A stretch of DNA of 64,000 nucleotides from Candidatus Amulumruptor caecigallinarius (lineage in GTDB: Bacteria; Bacteroidota; Bacteroidia; Bacteroidales; Muribaculaceae): assembly GCA_944321825.1 (NCBI GenBank), contig CALUMU010000003.1, forward strand, positions 186,001 to 250,000, written 5' to 3'. The translations under genes and the position numbers were made by a program. Shown piece by piece: positions 26,570 to 38,571 of the stretch. The notes beneath the pieces were generated by a model. The model was not told where the DNA came from, did not search any database, and saw only the letters and a program-made list of their open reading frames with translations. How positions within the stretch are numbered: position 1 is the first letter of the stretch; each line of letters begins with the position of its first letter.

Positions 26570-28231
26570 ATGAATAAACACACACGATTTTTGACAGCTT
26601 TGACAGCCATAGCCACAGGGGGCGTTGTATCCGCTCTTGCTTGCACAAGTCTCATTGCCACCAGAGGGGCCACGACCGACGGCAGCGTCATAGCCACGTA
26701 TGCAGCCGACAGCCACACGCTCTATGGGGAACTGTACAGCGCGCCGGAATCCGACCACGCCAAAGGCTCCATGCGCACAGTCACCGAATGGGACACCGGG
26801 CGGCATATCGGACAGATACCCCAGCCCTCGCATACTTTTTCTACTGTGGGCAACATGAACCGCCACGGGCTTACTATCGTGGAAAGCACATTCGGCGGAC
26901 GACACGAGCTGTCCGACTCCACCGGCCTGATAGACTACGGTTCACTTATATATATAGCCCTCGAGCGGTCTAAGAACGCACGCGAAGCTATCAAGACCAT
27001 GACCAGCCTCGTCAAAGAGTACGGCTACTGCTCCGAAGGTGAATCGTTCACGATAGCCGACCCTGATGAAGCATGGATCATGGAAATGATAGGCAAGGGA
27101 GGCAAGAGCAAAGGAGCCGTGTGGGTAGCCATGAAAGTCCCCGACGGATACATCGCAGCACATGCCAACCACTCACGCATCCACCGCTTCCCCCTTGACG
27201 ACAAGGAAAACTGCATCTATTCGCCCGATGTCATATCGTTCGCCCGCCAACAAGGCTATTTCAGCGGCAAAGACGAAGACTTCAGCTTTTCAAAAGCCTA
27301 CGCCCCCGCCGACTTCGGTGCGCTGCGCGGATGCGAAGCAAGAGTGTGGGCTTTCTACAACAAATTCGCGTCAGGCATGGAGCGTTACCTTCCATGGGTC
27401 AACAATGGCGAAGGCGAAGTACTGCCCCTTTGGGTCAAACCCGACAAACCCCTGAGTGTCGACGACATGAAATGGATGATGCGCGACCATTTCGAGAATA
27501 CTCCTTTTGACATGACCGTCGACATCGGTGCCGGCCCGTACAAAGTCCCCTACCGCGCACGCCCGATGGAGTTTGAAGTTGATGGTGCCAGATACGTCCA
27601 CGAACGCGCCATAGCCACACAGCAGACTGGTTTCTCTCTCGTCGCTCAGATGAACCGCAACTATCCTGAAGCCATGAAAGGGATTCTGTGGTTTGGTTGC
27701 GACGACGCAAACACATGCGTCTACGTACCTGTATTTTGCAGCCTAACCCGCATACCGCACGGATTCCAGCCAGGCAACGGCGACCTCTACAACATCTCCT
27801 GGGACTCAAGCTTCTGGATCAACAACTTCGTGGCCAATCAGGCCTATTACCGCTATTCGCAGATGATCCCCGACATCCGCAAAGTCCAAGGCAGTATCGA
27901 AGACCGTCTGGCTGCCGACACCGACTCGCTGCGCACGAGCATCGCGTCGCTGCCCACACAACAAGCCGCTGAGATACTCAACGACTACACCATCGCCGCC
28001 ACCGACCGCTACATCAGGGAATACCGTAACCTCGGCGAATACCTTTTAGTGAAATATCTCGATTTTAACGTCAAGAAAGAGGACAAGGACGGACGATTTT
28101 CACGCACCCCCGACGGGATGCCGGCAACGCCAGACTTCCCCGGCTATGACGACCCACGTTATTTCAAGAGCATAGTGGACGAAACAGGCGACAAGCTCCG
28201 GGTGCATGACATAAAGCCGACAGGCCACTGA
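26570..28231 (+). CDS. Secreted C69-family dipeptidase
   Basis: 553 residues from MNKHTRFLTALTAIATGGVVSALACTSLIATRGATTDGSV. Family C69 peptidases are N-terminal-nucleophile hydrolases; the cysteine of ALACTSLI right after the hydrophobic leader is the expected nucleophile exposed by processing. Further family features: GLTIVESTFGGRHEL, GESFTIADPDEAWIMEMIGKG and WFGCDDANTCVYVPVF. ATG at 26570 is chosen over a frame start at 26444, because the latter precedes the promoter and lacks a signal sequence. Likely cleaves dipeptides in the periplasm; preferred peptides are unknown. Confidence 0.93.
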   Translation: MNKHTRFLTALTAIATGGVVSALACTSLIATRGATTDGSVIATYAADSHTLYGELYSAPESDHAKGSMRTVTEWDTGRHIGQIPQPSHTFSTVGNMNRHGLTIVESTFGGRHELSDSTGLIDYGSLIYIALERSKNAREAIKTMTSLVKEYGYCSEGESFTIADPDEAWIMEMIGKGGKSKGAVWVAMKVPDGYIAAHANHSRIHRFPLDDKENCIYSPDVISFARQQGYFSGKDEDFSFSKAYAPADFGALRGCEARVWAFYNKFASGMERYLPWVNNGEGEVLPLWVKPDKPLSVDDMKWMMRDHFENTPFDMTVDIGAGPYKVPYRARPMEFEVDGARYVHERAIATQQTGFSLVAQMNRNYPEAMKGILWFGCDDANTCVYVPVFCSLTRIPHGFQPGNGDLYNISWDSSFWINNFVANQAYYRYSQMIPDIRKVQGSIEDRLAADTDSLRTSIASLPTQQAAEILNDYTIAATDRYIREYRNLGEYLLVKYLDFNVKKEDKDGRFSRTPDGMPATPDFPGYDDPRYFKSIVDETGDKLRVHDIKPTGH

Positions 28232-28464
28232 AACGAAGGGTTCTTAAAGCCCATCGGCTTTCGGTTTGTAACCCTGACAGTCGGCATTCTGTCAATACGT
28301 CACCGCCTTTGACGGCCAGCCGAACATATGACATTATGACGGCTAAAAGCTGCTTCCAGACATTTCGGACAAAGGCTGCGACATATGTCCCAACGGTTAT
28401 TTCTTCTCCTTTAATTGTTGAAAATTTTACACGTGATTTGCCATCATATTCAAGATAAATTCGC

Positions 28465-28472
28465 TACATTTG
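28465..28472 (+). promoter_or_regulatory. Predicted -7 box of the nuo-atp operon
   Basis: TACATTTG at 28465-28472 matches TAnnTTTG. A TTTG at 28437-28440 lies upstream at a rather long 24-base spacing. Transcription would start near 28479, about 77 bases before nuoA. Confidence 0.6.
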
Positions 28473-28478
28473 CAGAGA

Positions 28479-28516
28479 CGATACAGCTACCGCAGCGTCG
28501 CGGGGGGACTGTATCG
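28479..28516 (+). other. Stem-loop at the predicted 5' end of the nuo-atp mRNA
   Basis: CGATACAG at 28479-28486 pairs perfectly with CTGTATCG at 28509-28516, and an inner CCGC (28490-28493) pairs with GCGG (28500-28503). It begins at the predicted transcription start, a position where hairpins commonly protect mRNA from 5'-end-dependent decay. Confidence 0.6.
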
Positions 28517-28555
28517 ACCGACTTGAGAAAGTAAACAGAATCATTAACATCCGAT

Positions 28556-28927
28556 ATGCTTACATTAGCGACTATTTCCAATTCAGCTCTGGCTTTCACA
28601 GCCGCCTGCACGGGCATAGGTCTTGTAGCACTGGCGTTATGGCTGGCCGGACTGATTTCACCTCGCTCCTTCAATCCCCAGAAAGGGGAAGCCTACGAAT
28701 GTGGTATCCCGACACGCGGCGAAAGCATGGCCCAGTTTAAAGTCGGCTACTATCTCTTCGCCATCCTGTTTCTCATGTTCGACGTCGAAACCGTATTCCT
28801 GTTTCCTTGGGCGGTTAGAGTCAAAGAACTCGGCACAGCCGGACTGTTGAGCATCGCAATCTTTTTCTGTGTATTAGTGCTGGGTCTCGTCTACGCCTGG
28901 CGGAAAGGAGCTCTCGAATGGAAGTAA
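28556..28927 (+). CDS. nuoA: Complex I subunit A
   Basis: 123 residues, three membrane helices. Seen: FNPQKGEAYECGIPTRGESMAQFKVGYYLFAILFLMFDVETVFLFPWAV, the NuoA signature with the conserved YECG loop and FDVE acidic motif. Membrane-arm subunit next to the quinone chamber. First gene of the block; its end overlaps nuoB by 10 bp. Confidence 0.96.
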   Translation: MLTLATISNSALAFTAACTGIGLVALALWLAGLISPRSFNPQKGEAYECGIPTRGESMAQFKVGYYLFAILFLMFDVETVFLFPWAVRVKELGTAGLLSIAIFFCVLVLGLVYAWRKGALEWK

Positions 28928-29532
28928 CCACAAAGTCCATGCCTTACGATGCATGGAAAGACAATGAATATATCGAAAAGTTAGTCAAGGAGCTTCGGGA
29001 TTCCGGCACAAACGTCATCATCGGTTCTCTTGACCATCTCATCAACTGGGGGCGTTCCAACTCCATCTGGCCGCTCACTTTCGCCACCAGTTGCTGCGGC
29101 ATAGAATTTGTGTCGCTCGGAGCAGCGCGTTTCGACATGGCGCGTTTCGGATGGGAAGTAGCGCGCGCCTCGCCCCGTCAGGCCGACTTCATCATGGTCG
29201 CCGGCACCATAGTCCACCGTATGGCTCCAGTGTTGCGCCGCCTGTATGATCAGCTGGCAGAGCCTAAATACGTCATAGCCTGTGGAGGTTGTGCCATCTC
29301 CGGCGGTCCGTTCCGCAAGAGCTACCATGTGGCCATGGGCATTGAAGATATTATCCCGGTCGATGTGTTCGTCCCCGGATGCCCTCCCCGCCCCGAAGCC
29401 ATGATTTACGGCATCATGCAGCTCTCGCGCAAAATCAAGGTCGAGAAATTCTTCGGCGGAGTCAACCGGCAGGAGAAGCAGGAAAAATTCTTAGAATCAC
29501 ACCCCATCGAGGGCATTGATGACAACAAATAA
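28918..29532 (+). CDS. nuoB: Complex I subunit B, N2 cluster carrier
   Basis: 204 residues. The N2 [4Fe-4S] ligands are visible as tandem cysteines in FATSCCGIEFVSLGAARFD, a third in IACGGCAISGGPF and a fourth in VFVPGCPPRPEAMIYG. NuoB passes electrons to quinone at the junction of the arms. The start overlaps nuoA by 10 bp, implying translational coupling. The C-terminus is extended and charged (EKQEKFLESHPIEG). Confidence 0.97.
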   Translation: MEVTTKSMPYDAWKDNEYIEKLVKELRDSGTNVIIGSLDHLINWGRSNSIWPLTFATSCCGIEFVSLGAARFDMARFGWEVARASPRQADFIMVAGTIVHRMAPVLRRLYDQLAEPKYVIACGGCAISGGPFRKSYHVAMGIEDIIPVDVFVPGCPPRPEAMIYGIMQLSRKIKVEKFFGGVNRQEKQEKFLESHPIEGIDDNK

Positions 29533-29571
29533 CGACACTGTTTTTTCATTCCTACACCTTATATATAATAT

Positions 29572-31203
29572 ATGGCAAACATTCAGGAAAAAATAGCCAA
29601 ACTGTTCCCGGAAGCCGCTTTTGAAGAAGCCGACACCCTGACCGTCACCATACCCGATGCACAGTGGCACGAGCTGGCCAAGACTCTGCGAGATGACGCA
29701 GAGATGGCTTTCGACTATCTGGTGACCATAGTCGGCATGGATTGGAAAGACAGTCTCGGCTGCATATATTATCTCGACAGCACGACACACAACACGCATA
29801 TAGCCGTCAAAGTCATCGCCACAGGTGACCGCGAGACTCCGTATATACATTCTGTCAGCGACCTCTACGCCATCGGATGCATCTATGAGCGTGAGGTCTA
29901 TGACTTTTTCGGCATAATCTTCATCGGCAACCCCGACATGCGCCGCCTTTTCCTCAGCATCGACTGGAAAGGCTTCCCTCTGCGCAAAGATTATGACATG
30001 AATCCCGACATCAATCCAGTCCCACACGAAAACGAACGGCAGAGCGACTATACCTATACTTACGTCGAAGATGCCGACGGCAAGATTGTCAAGGAGGAGA
30101 AGCGTGTCTTCGCCGAAGACGACTTTGTAGTAAACATCGGCCCGCAGCACCCCGCCACCCACGGTGTGCTCCGTTTCCGCACCGCCGTCGATGGTGAGAC
30201 CATCAAGAAGATAGACGTGTACATGGGTTACATACACCGAGGAGTGGAAAAGATATGCGAAATGGATACATATCCGCAGACACTCCACTTCATGGACCGT
30301 CTGGACTACTTCTCGGCTCACCCCTACCACCATTGCCTGTGCATGTGTATCGAAAAAGCAGCCGGTATCGAAGTGCCGCGCCGTGCGCAGGTAATCCGCG
30401 TCATCATGGACGAGCTGTCACGCATAGCAAGTCACTGCCTGTTCATCGGCACATTCTGCATGGACCTTGGTGCCACCACCATGCTGTTCTATACACTGAG
30501 AGTACGTGAGCAGATACTCGACATCATGGACAAGACCTGCGGAGCCCGAATGACTTTCAATTACGAGACCATAGGCGGAGTCATAGCCGACCTTGACCCG
30601 GATTTTGTCAAAGATGTAAAGGCCCTGCTTGAAATCCTGCCCAAGAACATCAAAGAATATAACAAATTGTTTACCGGCAACGTCATCACCCGCAACCGCA
30701 TGGAAGGCGTAGGTGTACTGAGCCGCAAAGATGCAATATCATGGGCCATAACAGGTCCTTCGGGACGTGCTTCAGGCTGGGCTTGCGATGTGCGCAAGAC
30801 GGCTCCCTATGCCGTGTATGACGAAGTAGAGTTTGACGAAATCGTCCGCACCGAAGGCGATTCCATGGCTCGGTTCAAAGTGCGCATGGACGAGATGGAA
30901 CAGAGCGCACGCATCATCGCGCAGCTCATCGACAAAATCCCCGATGGGGAGATACAGGCCAAAGTGCCAAAAGTACTCCGTCTGCCCCAGGGTCGCTGGT
31001 ATCAGACAGTCGAGGGTTGCCGTGGTGCATTCGGCATATATATCGAGAGCGACGGAGGCACATCGCCCTATCGTCTCAAGATAGCACCTCCGTGTCTGCC
31101 GTTGGCTGCCGTAGTCGATCATCTGACCGAAGGCTCCAAAATCGCCGACCTTATCACCATCGGAGGCTCGCTTGACTACATCGTGCCCGATATGGACCGT
31201 TAA
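29572..31203 (+). CDS. nuoCD: Complex I fused subunit CD
   Basis: 543 residues. Residues 1 to about 150 are NuoC (30 kDa): SDLYAIGCIYEREVYDFFGIIFIGNPDMRRLFLSIDWKGFPLRKDY. Residues about 180-543 are NuoD (49 kDa): VVNIGPQHPATHGVLRFRTAVDGETIKKIDVYMGYIHRGVEKICE, and IVPDMDR at the end. The fusion is normal in enterics and Bacteroidetes. NuoD forms the quinone pocket with NuoB. Confidence 0.97.
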   Translation: MANIQEKIAKLFPEAAFEEADTLTVTIPDAQWHELAKTLRDDAEMAFDYLVTIVGMDWKDSLGCIYYLDSTTHNTHIAVKVIATGDRETPYIHSVSDLYAIGCIYEREVYDFFGIIFIGNPDMRRLFLSIDWKGFPLRKDYDMNPDINPVPHENERQSDYTYTYVEDADGKIVKEEKRVFAEDDFVVNIGPQHPATHGVLRFRTAVDGETIKKIDVYMGYIHRGVEKICEMDTYPQTLHFMDRLDYFSAHPYHHCLCMCIEKAAGIEVPRRAQVIRVIMDELSRIASHCLFIGTFCMDLGATTMLFYTLRVREQILDIMDKTCGARMTFNYETIGGVIADLDPDFVKDVKALLEILPKNIKEYNKLFTGNVITRNRMEGVGVLSRKDAISWAITGPSGRASGWACDVRKTAPYAVYDEVEFDEIVRTEGDSMARFKVRMDEMEQSARIIAQLIDKIPDGEIQAKVPKVLRLPQGRWYQTVEGCRGAFGIYIESDGGTSPYRLKIAPPCLPLAAVVDHLTEGSKIADLITIGGSLDYIVPDMDR

Positions 31204-31268
31204 AATGACCTCAGAAAATCAATACGAACCAACAATATCATCACATCATCCGTTAGATACCGTAGATT

Positions 31269-32345
31269 ATGCAAGATTTCTCGGAACTGACCGCATTTAT
31301 CCACTCGCTGCTGACACAGTTTCTGCCTGAATGGGCTGCTGTGACAGTGGAGTGTGTCATCATAGCCGTATGCCTTCTGCTGGCATACTCGTTGCTGGCC
31401 TTGTTCTACATCTGGTTTGAACGCAAGGTGTGCGCCGCTTTCCAGTGTCGCCTCGGTCCTAACCGCGTAGGTCCATGGGGTCTGCTTCAGAGTATCGCCG
31501 ACATGTTTAAGATACTCATCAAGGAGCTCATCTCGCTCAAGCACACTGACAAATTCCTCTTCGCGCTGGCACCCTATCTGGTGATCCTCGCTTCGATGCT
31601 CAGTTTTGCCGTGCTTCCTTGGGGCAACGGTCTGCAAATCATCGACTTCAATATCGGCATTTTCTTCCTGATTGCGTGTTCGTCCATCGGTGTGTTGGGC
31701 ATCCTGCTCGCCGGCTGGTCGTCCAATAATAAATTCACTCTCATCGGTGCCCTCCGTAGCGGTGCACAAATGGTGAGCTACGAGCTGTCGATAGGATTGA
31801 GTATACTCACCATGGTAGCTTTTGCGGGTTCCATGTCGATAGGCGACATTGTCAACGCACAAGCCAATGGCTGGTTCATATTCACCGGCCACATCCCGGC
31901 CGTCATAGCTTTTGTGATTTACCTTATCGCAGGCACAGCCGAGACCAACCGTGGCCCGTTCGACCTGCCGGAAGCCGAAAGCGAGCTCACCGCCGGATAC
32001 CACACCGAATATTCGGGCATACACTTCGGCTTCTTCTATCTGGCTGAATACCTCAACCTGTTTATCGTATCGGGCGTAGCTGCCTTGATGTTCTTCGGCG
32101 GATGGATGCCGTTCCACATCAACGGCTGGGACAGCTTCAATCAAGTCATGGACTACATCCCGTCCGTCATATGGTTCATTGGCAAGGCTATCGCGCTCTC
32201 ATTCGTTATCATATGGTTCAAGTGGACATTCCCTCGCCTGCGTATCGACCAGCTACTGTCGCTTGAATGGAAATACTTGCTCCCCATCAACCTTGCCAAT
32301 CTCGTACTGATGGTATGCTGCATCGTGTACGGATGGCACTTCTGA
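31269..32345 (+). CDS. nuoH: Complex I subunit H
   Basis: 358 residues, about eight helices. Conserved loops [38 protein letters not shown] and [44 protein letters not shown], which form the quinone entry channel. In most genomes nuoI follows; here atpD begins 46 bp downstream and nuoI is 7.2 kb away. Confidence 0.97.
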   Translation: MQDFSELTAFIHSLLTQFLPEWAAVTVECVIIAVCLLLAYSLLALFYIWFERKVCAAFQCRLGPNRVGPWGLLQSIADMFKILIKELISLKHTDKFLFALAPYLVILASMLSFAVLPWGNGLQIIDFNIGIFFLIACSSIGVLGILLAGWSSNNKFTLIGALRSGAQMVSYELSIGLSILTMVAFAGSMSIGDIVNAQANGWFIFTGHIPAVIAFVIYLIAGTAETNRGPFDLPEAESELTAGYHTEYSGIHFGFFYLAEYLNLFIVSGVAALMFFGGWMPFHINGWDSFNQVMDYIPSVIWFIGKAIALSFVIIWFKWTFPRLRIDQLLSLEWKYLLPINLANLVLMVCCIVYGWHF

Positions 32346-32379
32346 TAAATCATACAGTACACAAATACAACAATTCTAA

Positions 32380-33897
<1,518 letters not shown>

Positions 33898-33951
33898 ACG
33901 ATATGTAAGAAATACGACTCTCCCTGACAATCCTAAGCACCACCGACTGAT

Positions 33952-34185
33952 ATGACACTCAAGATAATATCCACCGAGGACATCCTCTTTGAGGGCGAAG
34001 TGACCGCCGTACACCTCCCCGGGCAGGCCGGGCGCTTCACAGTCCTCCGCAACCACGCCACACTGATTGCCGCGCTGGCTGCCGGCACTGTCGGCTACGA
34101 AGGTCCCGACGGACACGGAGAGCTGCCGATTCAAGGTGGCATGGCGGATATTGACAGCAACGTCATCTCCGTATGTGTTTACTAA
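33952..34185 (+). CDS. atpC: F1 ATP synthase epsilon subunit (short form)
   Basis: 77 residues: only the N-terminal beta-sandwich (MTLKIISTEDILFEGEVTAVHLPGQAGRFTVLRNHATLIAAL, then GELPIQGGMADIDSNVISVCVY). The C-terminal helical hairpin that inhibits ATP hydrolysis in many bacteria (family length about 130) is absent. It links the rotor to F1. Located between atpD and atpB as usual for Bacteroidetes. Confidence 0.93.
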   Translation: MTLKIISTEDILFEGEVTAVHLPGQAGRFTVLRNHATLIAALAAGTVGYEGPDGHGELPIQGGMADIDSNVISVCVY

Positions 34186-34237
34186 TCAGTCTGTATCAGT
34201 TTTTGATTAACCGTTAAAAAACAAAGCCATTTAGCAT

Positions 34238-35410
34238 ATGTCTGCCAATTCAACCAACATAGCCATCAGATTGGTACTTGCAGTATCAGCCATGCTGCTG
34301 GTCGCTCCGTGCTCTATGGCCCAGAACACAGCAGACACCGCATCCGCGATAACCGTTGACGGCAAAGAAAGCATCTCTCAGGTGGTGGATGCACAAACAG
34401 AGCAAGAAGAAAGCGCGATCAACCCCAAGGAAATCATATTCGAGCACCTCGGTGACGGATACGGCTGGGAAGTGCCTTTCAACCACCATGTGCGCATACC
34501 GCTTCCTGTCATCGTATGGGGTACCGACGGACTCCACATCTTCTCATCTTCTCGTCTGACACATGGTGAAGAATATGTGGACGGAAAAGCCACATTCAAG
34601 ATTGCCGGCAAAGACAGCCCACACAAAGGCAAGGTAGTGGAAATCGTCGACGGAAAGGAAATCAAACCGTTGGATGTCTCCATCACAAAAAACGTATGTG
34701 CTCTGTTTATCACAGTCATCCTTGTCCTGTGGGCGGTACTGTCAGTGGCTCGGTGGCACAAGACACATGGACACAAAGCCCCCCGCAAGATGGTCGGTTT
34801 CATGGAACTCCTGATTATGTTTGTCTATGACGGCGTAATCAAGCCCACCCTCGGTGCTAAAGCCAAAAAGTTCGGTCCATACCTGCTGACAGTATTCTTC
34901 TTCATCCTTATAATGAACCTCATGGGGCTCATCGTGATATTTCCCGGCGGCGCAAACCTTACCGGCAATATCGCAGTAACGCTCGTGCTTTCAATTCTGA
35001 CTTTCCTAATTACAAATATCTTTGCCACCAAGCACTATTGGAAAGAGATATTCTGGCCCGAAGTGCCCACTTGGCTCAAAGCACCTCTGCCCATAATGCC
35101 GGTCATCGAAATATTCGGCATGTTCACCAAACCGGCCGCACTGACCGTGCGTCTTTTCGCCAACATGATGGGAGGCCACATGATAGTGCTCGTGCTGACA
35201 CTGCTCATTTTCATCTTCGCATCCATGGGACCCGTGGTGCTTGGCGGCACGACCGTCCTGTCCATGGTGTTCTCGGTGTTCATGCTGCTTATCGATGTAC
35301 TCGTCAGCTTCATACAAGCTTATGTGTTCACGATGCTTTCGACCATATTCATAAGCCTCGCACAGGATGAAGGCCATGAAGCCGACCATCCCAAACCCCA
35401 AGAAAATTAA
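34238..35410 (+). CDS. atpB: Fo ATP synthase subunit a, with exported N-terminal extension
   Basis: 390 residues, longer than the usual 230-290. The first 29 residues are a signal peptide (VLAVSAMLLVAPCSMAQ), followed by a roughly 110-residue polar segment that should lie outside the cytoplasm, then the membrane part. Subunit a motifs: FGPYLLTVFFFILIMNLMGLI and KPAALTVRLFANMMGGHMIVLVL with the essential stator arginine (TVRLFANM). Near the C-terminus a helix carries IQAYVFTMLSTIFISLA. The long exported N-terminus is common in Bacteroidetes atpB. Confidence 0.96.
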   Translation: MSANSTNIAIRLVLAVSAMLLVAPCSMAQNTADTASAITVDGKESISQVVDAQTEQEESAINPKEIIFEHLGDGYGWEVPFNHHVRIPLPVIVWGTDGLHIFSSSRLTHGEEYVDGKATFKIAGKDSPHKGKVVEIVDGKEIKPLDVSITKNVCALFITVILVLWAVLSVARWHKTHGHKAPRKMVGFMELLIMFVYDGVIKPTLGAKAKKFGPYLLTVFFFILIMNLMGLIVIFPGGANLTGNIAVTLVLSILTFLITNIFATKHYWKEIFWPEVPTWLKAPLPIMPVIEIFGMFTKPAALTVRLFANMMGGHMIVLVLTLLIFIFASMGPVVLGGTTVLSMVFSVFMLLIDVLVSFIQAYVFTMLSTIFISLAQDEGHEADHPKPQEN

Positions 35411-35439
35411 TCTCCTAAAAACAAATACACTCACCTTAA

Positions 35440-35688
<249 letters not shown>

Positions 35689-35794
35689 ATCAGACGCGGA
35701 GAGGCATGATGGTGTCTCTCCTCACCTCCTCTTAATCCTCTACCTCAAGTCACTGCCATCCCATAGGCAACCTACTAAAAATAAATCGTAACTC

Positions 35795-36292
35795 ATGGAA
35801 CTATTCACGCCCGACCTTGGATTGATAATCTGGATGTTCGTAGCTTTTGCTATCCTATTCTTCATCCTCTGGAAATGGGGCTGGCCCGTCATCATTTCTT
35901 CCGTCGAACAACGTGCCGACCTCATTGACAAAGGCGTCGAATATGCCCAGAGTGCCAAGGAGCAGCTTGACAACGCACGCGAAGCTGCCGACAAGCAGCT
36001 TGCAGAGGCTCGCCGACAGCAGGCCGACATGCTCCGCGAAGCCGAGAAGATGAAAACCCAAATTATCGACGAAGCCCGCATAGAGGCCCAAAAGGAAGCA
36101 AAAAAGGTCATGGATGCCGCAAAGCTCTCCATGGAGCAGGAACGCAAGGAAGCCGAAAGGCAGCTGCGCAACGATGTCGGCCTGTTTGCGCTTGACATAG
36201 CCACCAAAGTGGTCAAAAGCCAGATGACAGACAAAAAAGCGCAGAAGCAATTAGTAGACTCCATCCTTACAGATATCGAGACCAAGAACTAA
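35795..36292 (+). CDS. atpF: Fo ATP synthase subunit b
   Basis: 165 residues: one N-terminal membrane helix (LGLIIWMFVAFAILFFILWKWGWPVI) followed by a long charged coiled coil (EQLDNAREAADKQLAEARRQQADMLREAEKMKTQIIDEARIEAQKEAKK). This is the peripheral stalk that holds F1 to subunit a. In the standard position between atpE and atpH. Confidence 0.95.
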   Translation: MELFTPDLGLIIWMFVAFAILFFILWKWGWPVIISSVEQRADLIDKGVEYAQSAKEQLDNAREAADKQLAEARRQQADMLREAEKMKTQIIDEARIEAQKEAKKVMDAAKLSMEQERKEAERQLRNDVGLFALDIATKVVKSQMTDKKAQKQLVDSILTDIETKN

Positions 36293-36323
36293 CCACGACC
36301 ACACACCTCCCCACCACTCTACT

Positions 36324-36869
36324 ATGAACGACGGCCTAATACCTCGCAGATACGCAAAGGCTCTCTACAAGTTTGCCTTTGAGAAAGGTCATGACGCTAC
36401 AGTGTACCGTCTGATGACCGATTTGTGCGCCAATTTTGCCGCACAACCTGCGTTGCAGTCCACTATGGCCAATCCGTTTGTGACCGACAGAGCCAAACAG
36501 CAGCTGGTAGTCACTGCATGCGGACTCAGCAAGCCTGACAAGGTACTCGCCGATTTCCTGCACATGCTGGCCGACAACAAGCGGTTGCCTATGCTCTACT
36601 CTATAGCTCTCGCATATCTGGACACATACCGCCATGCCCATAACATACATCAAGTGACCGTAACCTCCGCAGTTGCGCTCGACAAAGCCATACAAAAACG
36701 CATCACAGATGTAATACAGAAACAAATCGGGCCCGACGGCAGCATGGAATACAGCAGCATAGTCGACCCGGATATCATCGGAGGTTTCATCGTGGCTATT
36801 GACAACGATAGGCTCGACGCTTCTATAGCCACCGAATTGAAACAGTTGAAACTTAACTTATTACAGTAA
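36324..36869 (+). CDS. atpH: F1 ATP synthase delta subunit
   Basis: 181 residues. N-terminal helical bundle starting LIPRRYAKALYKFAFEKGHDATVYRLMTDLCANFAAQPALQSTMANPFV and a C-terminal part ending SSIVDPDIIGGFIVAIDNDRLDASIATELKQLKLNLLQ, which carries the family motif (D-P-x-I-x-GG-F). It joins the peripheral stalk to the top of F1. Located 31 bp after atpF and 44 bp before atpA. Confidence 0.95.
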   Translation: MNDGLIPRRYAKALYKFAFEKGHDATVYRLMTDLCANFAAQPALQSTMANPFVTDRAKQQLVVTACGLSKPDKVLADFLHMLADNKRLPMLYSIALAYLDTYRHAHNIHQVTVTSAVALDKAIQKRITDVIQKQIGPDGSMEYSSIVDPDIIGGFIVAIDNDRLDASIATELKQLKLNLLQ

Positions 36870-36913
36870 CATAAGGAATCCCATCAGACGCCCTTAATCA
36901 AACCATACTAAAA

Positions 36914-38491
36914 ATGATCAATCCCAGCGAGATATCAGAAGTTCTGAAGCAACAGCTCGAAAATGTCAACTCCAAAGTGACATTTGAGGAAACTGGCCGT
37001 GTGCTCGAAGTGGGCGACGGCGTGGCTCACGTCTACGGTCTTGACAATGTATGCGCCAATGAGCTTGTAGAATTTGAAAACGGCGTCAAAGGTGTGGCAC
37101 TCAACCTCGAAGAAAGCAACGTAGGTGTCATATTGCTCGACCATGTCAACTCTGTGACCGAGAACATGAGTGTCAAACGCACAGGCGAGATTGCATCGAT
37201 TCCGGTAGGCGAAGGGCTGTGCGGACGAGTAATCAACATTCTCGGCGAACCGATTGACGGACTCGGCCCCATTCAGGGTGAACTAATCAACATGCCCCTC
37301 GAACGCAAAGCCCCAGGTGTCATATTCCGCCAGCCTGTCAACCAGCCGCTCCAGACCGGCATCAAGGCTGTGGATTCCATGGTACCTATCGGACGCGGAC
37401 AGCGAGAGCTTATCATCGGCGACCGACAGATAGGCAAAACCGCCATAGCCATCGACACCATCATCAACCAGCGCAAAAATTTTGAAGCCGGCAAGCCTGT
37501 CTACTGCATATACGTTGCCATCGGTCAGAAAGCGTCTTCAGTTGCTTCTCTGGTAGATACGCTACGCAAATATGGCGCACTGGACTATACGGTGGTCGTT
37601 GCTGCTACCGCCAGCGACTCTGCTCCGATGCGCTATTATGCACCCTTTGCCGGAGTGGCGATAGGCGAATATTTCCGCGACACCGGCCGTGACGCTCTTA
37701 TAATATACGACGACCTGTCGAAACAAGCTGTCGCATACCGTGAAATATCGCTGATTCTCAAGCGTCCCTCTGGTCGCGAAGCCTACCCCGGCGACATATT
37801 CTACCTCCACTCTCGTCTGCTCGAACGTGCCGCCAAGATTATCGACAACCAGCAGGTGGCCGAGCAAATGAACGACCTCCCCGCCGTACTGAAGTCGAAA
37901 GTCAAAGGCGGAGGATCGCTTACCGCCCTCCCCATCATCGAGACACAGGCAGGCGACGTATCGGCCTACATCCCGACCAACGTGATTTCAATCACAGACG
38001 GACAGATATTCCTTGAAACGGCTCTGTTTAACCGTGGTATCCGTCCGGCCATCAACGTCGGCATCTCCGTGTCGCGTGTAGGCGGCAACGCTCAGATCAA
38101 GTCCATGAAGAAAGTGGCCGGAACGCTGAAGATTGACCAGGCCCAGTTCCGCGAACTTGAATCATTCACTAAATTCGGTGGCGACATCGACCCCGTGACA
38201 GCCCGTGTCATCGACAAAGGCCGCAAAAACGAGCGTCTGCTCATCCAACCTCAGTACCACCCGATGCCTGTCGAAGAGGAAGTGGCTGTCATATATTGCG
38301 GCACCAAAGGACTTCTTGACAAAGTCCCCCTTGACAAGGTACACGAATTTGAGACCCAGCTCCTACAGCTGCTCCACGCCAAATACCAGACAGATGTGCT
38401 TGACGTGCTCGCATCAGGCAAACTCACCGACGAATGTGCCGAAAAACTGACCAATGCGGCAGCCGACATCGCCGGACAGTTTGCTTCCTGA
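36914..38491 (+). CDS. atpA: F1 ATP synthase alpha subunit
   Basis: 525 residues. Walker [26 protein letters not shown]; this has Gln in place of the Thr-rich loop seen in some homologues (DRQIGKT), which is normal for alpha. Further: [95 protein letters not shown] and VGLSVSRVG-like [24 protein letters not shown]. Non-catalytic nucleotide-binding subunit. Confidence 0.98.
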   Translation: MINPSEISEVLKQQLENVNSKVTFEETGRVLEVGDGVAHVYGLDNVCANELVEFENGVKGVALNLEESNVGVILLDHVNSVTENMSVKRTGEIASIPVGEGLCGRVINILGEPIDGLGPIQGELINMPLERKAPGVIFRQPVNQPLQTGIKAVDSMVPIGRGQRELIIGDRQIGKTAIAIDTIINQRKNFEAGKPVYCIYVAIGQKASSVASLVDTLRKYGALDYTVVVAATASDSAPMRYYAPFAGVAIGEYFRDTGRDALIIYDDLSKQAVAYREISLILKRPSGREAYPGDIFYLHSRLLERAAKIIDNQQVAEQMNDLPAVLKSKVKGGGSLTALPIIETQAGDVSAYIPTNVISITDGQIFLETALFNRGIRPAINVGISVSRVGGNAQIKSMKKVAGTLKIDQAQFRELESFTKFGGDIDPVTARVIDKGRKNERLLIQPQYHPMPVEEEVAVIYCGTKGLLDKVPLDKVHEFETQLLQLLHAKYQTDVLDVLASGKLTDECAEKLTNAAADIAGQFAS

Positions 38492-38571
38492 ATCCTATAG
38501 CGAAGAACGCCGTACACTTCCCCAAGCATATAACCCACCGCACCACAAACAACCACTACTAACCCGTCATA

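Larger units (their letters stand above)
28232..28555 (+). other. Intergenic region before the nuo-atp block
   Basis: 324 bp without a gene. It contains a two-part inverted structure just after the dipeptidase stop (AGGGTT 28237-28242 with AACCCT 28270-28275, and AAAGCC 28246-28251 with GGCTTT 28256-28261), possibly a terminator without a U-tract, then the nuo promoter and the leader stem-loop described separately. Confidence 0.5.

Noticed and set aside
29497-30333. A 278-codon minus-strand frame opposite nuoCD, and a similar 314-codon one at 31200-32144 opposite nuoH
   Set aside because: Both are shadows of conserved complex I genes with no recognisable domain.
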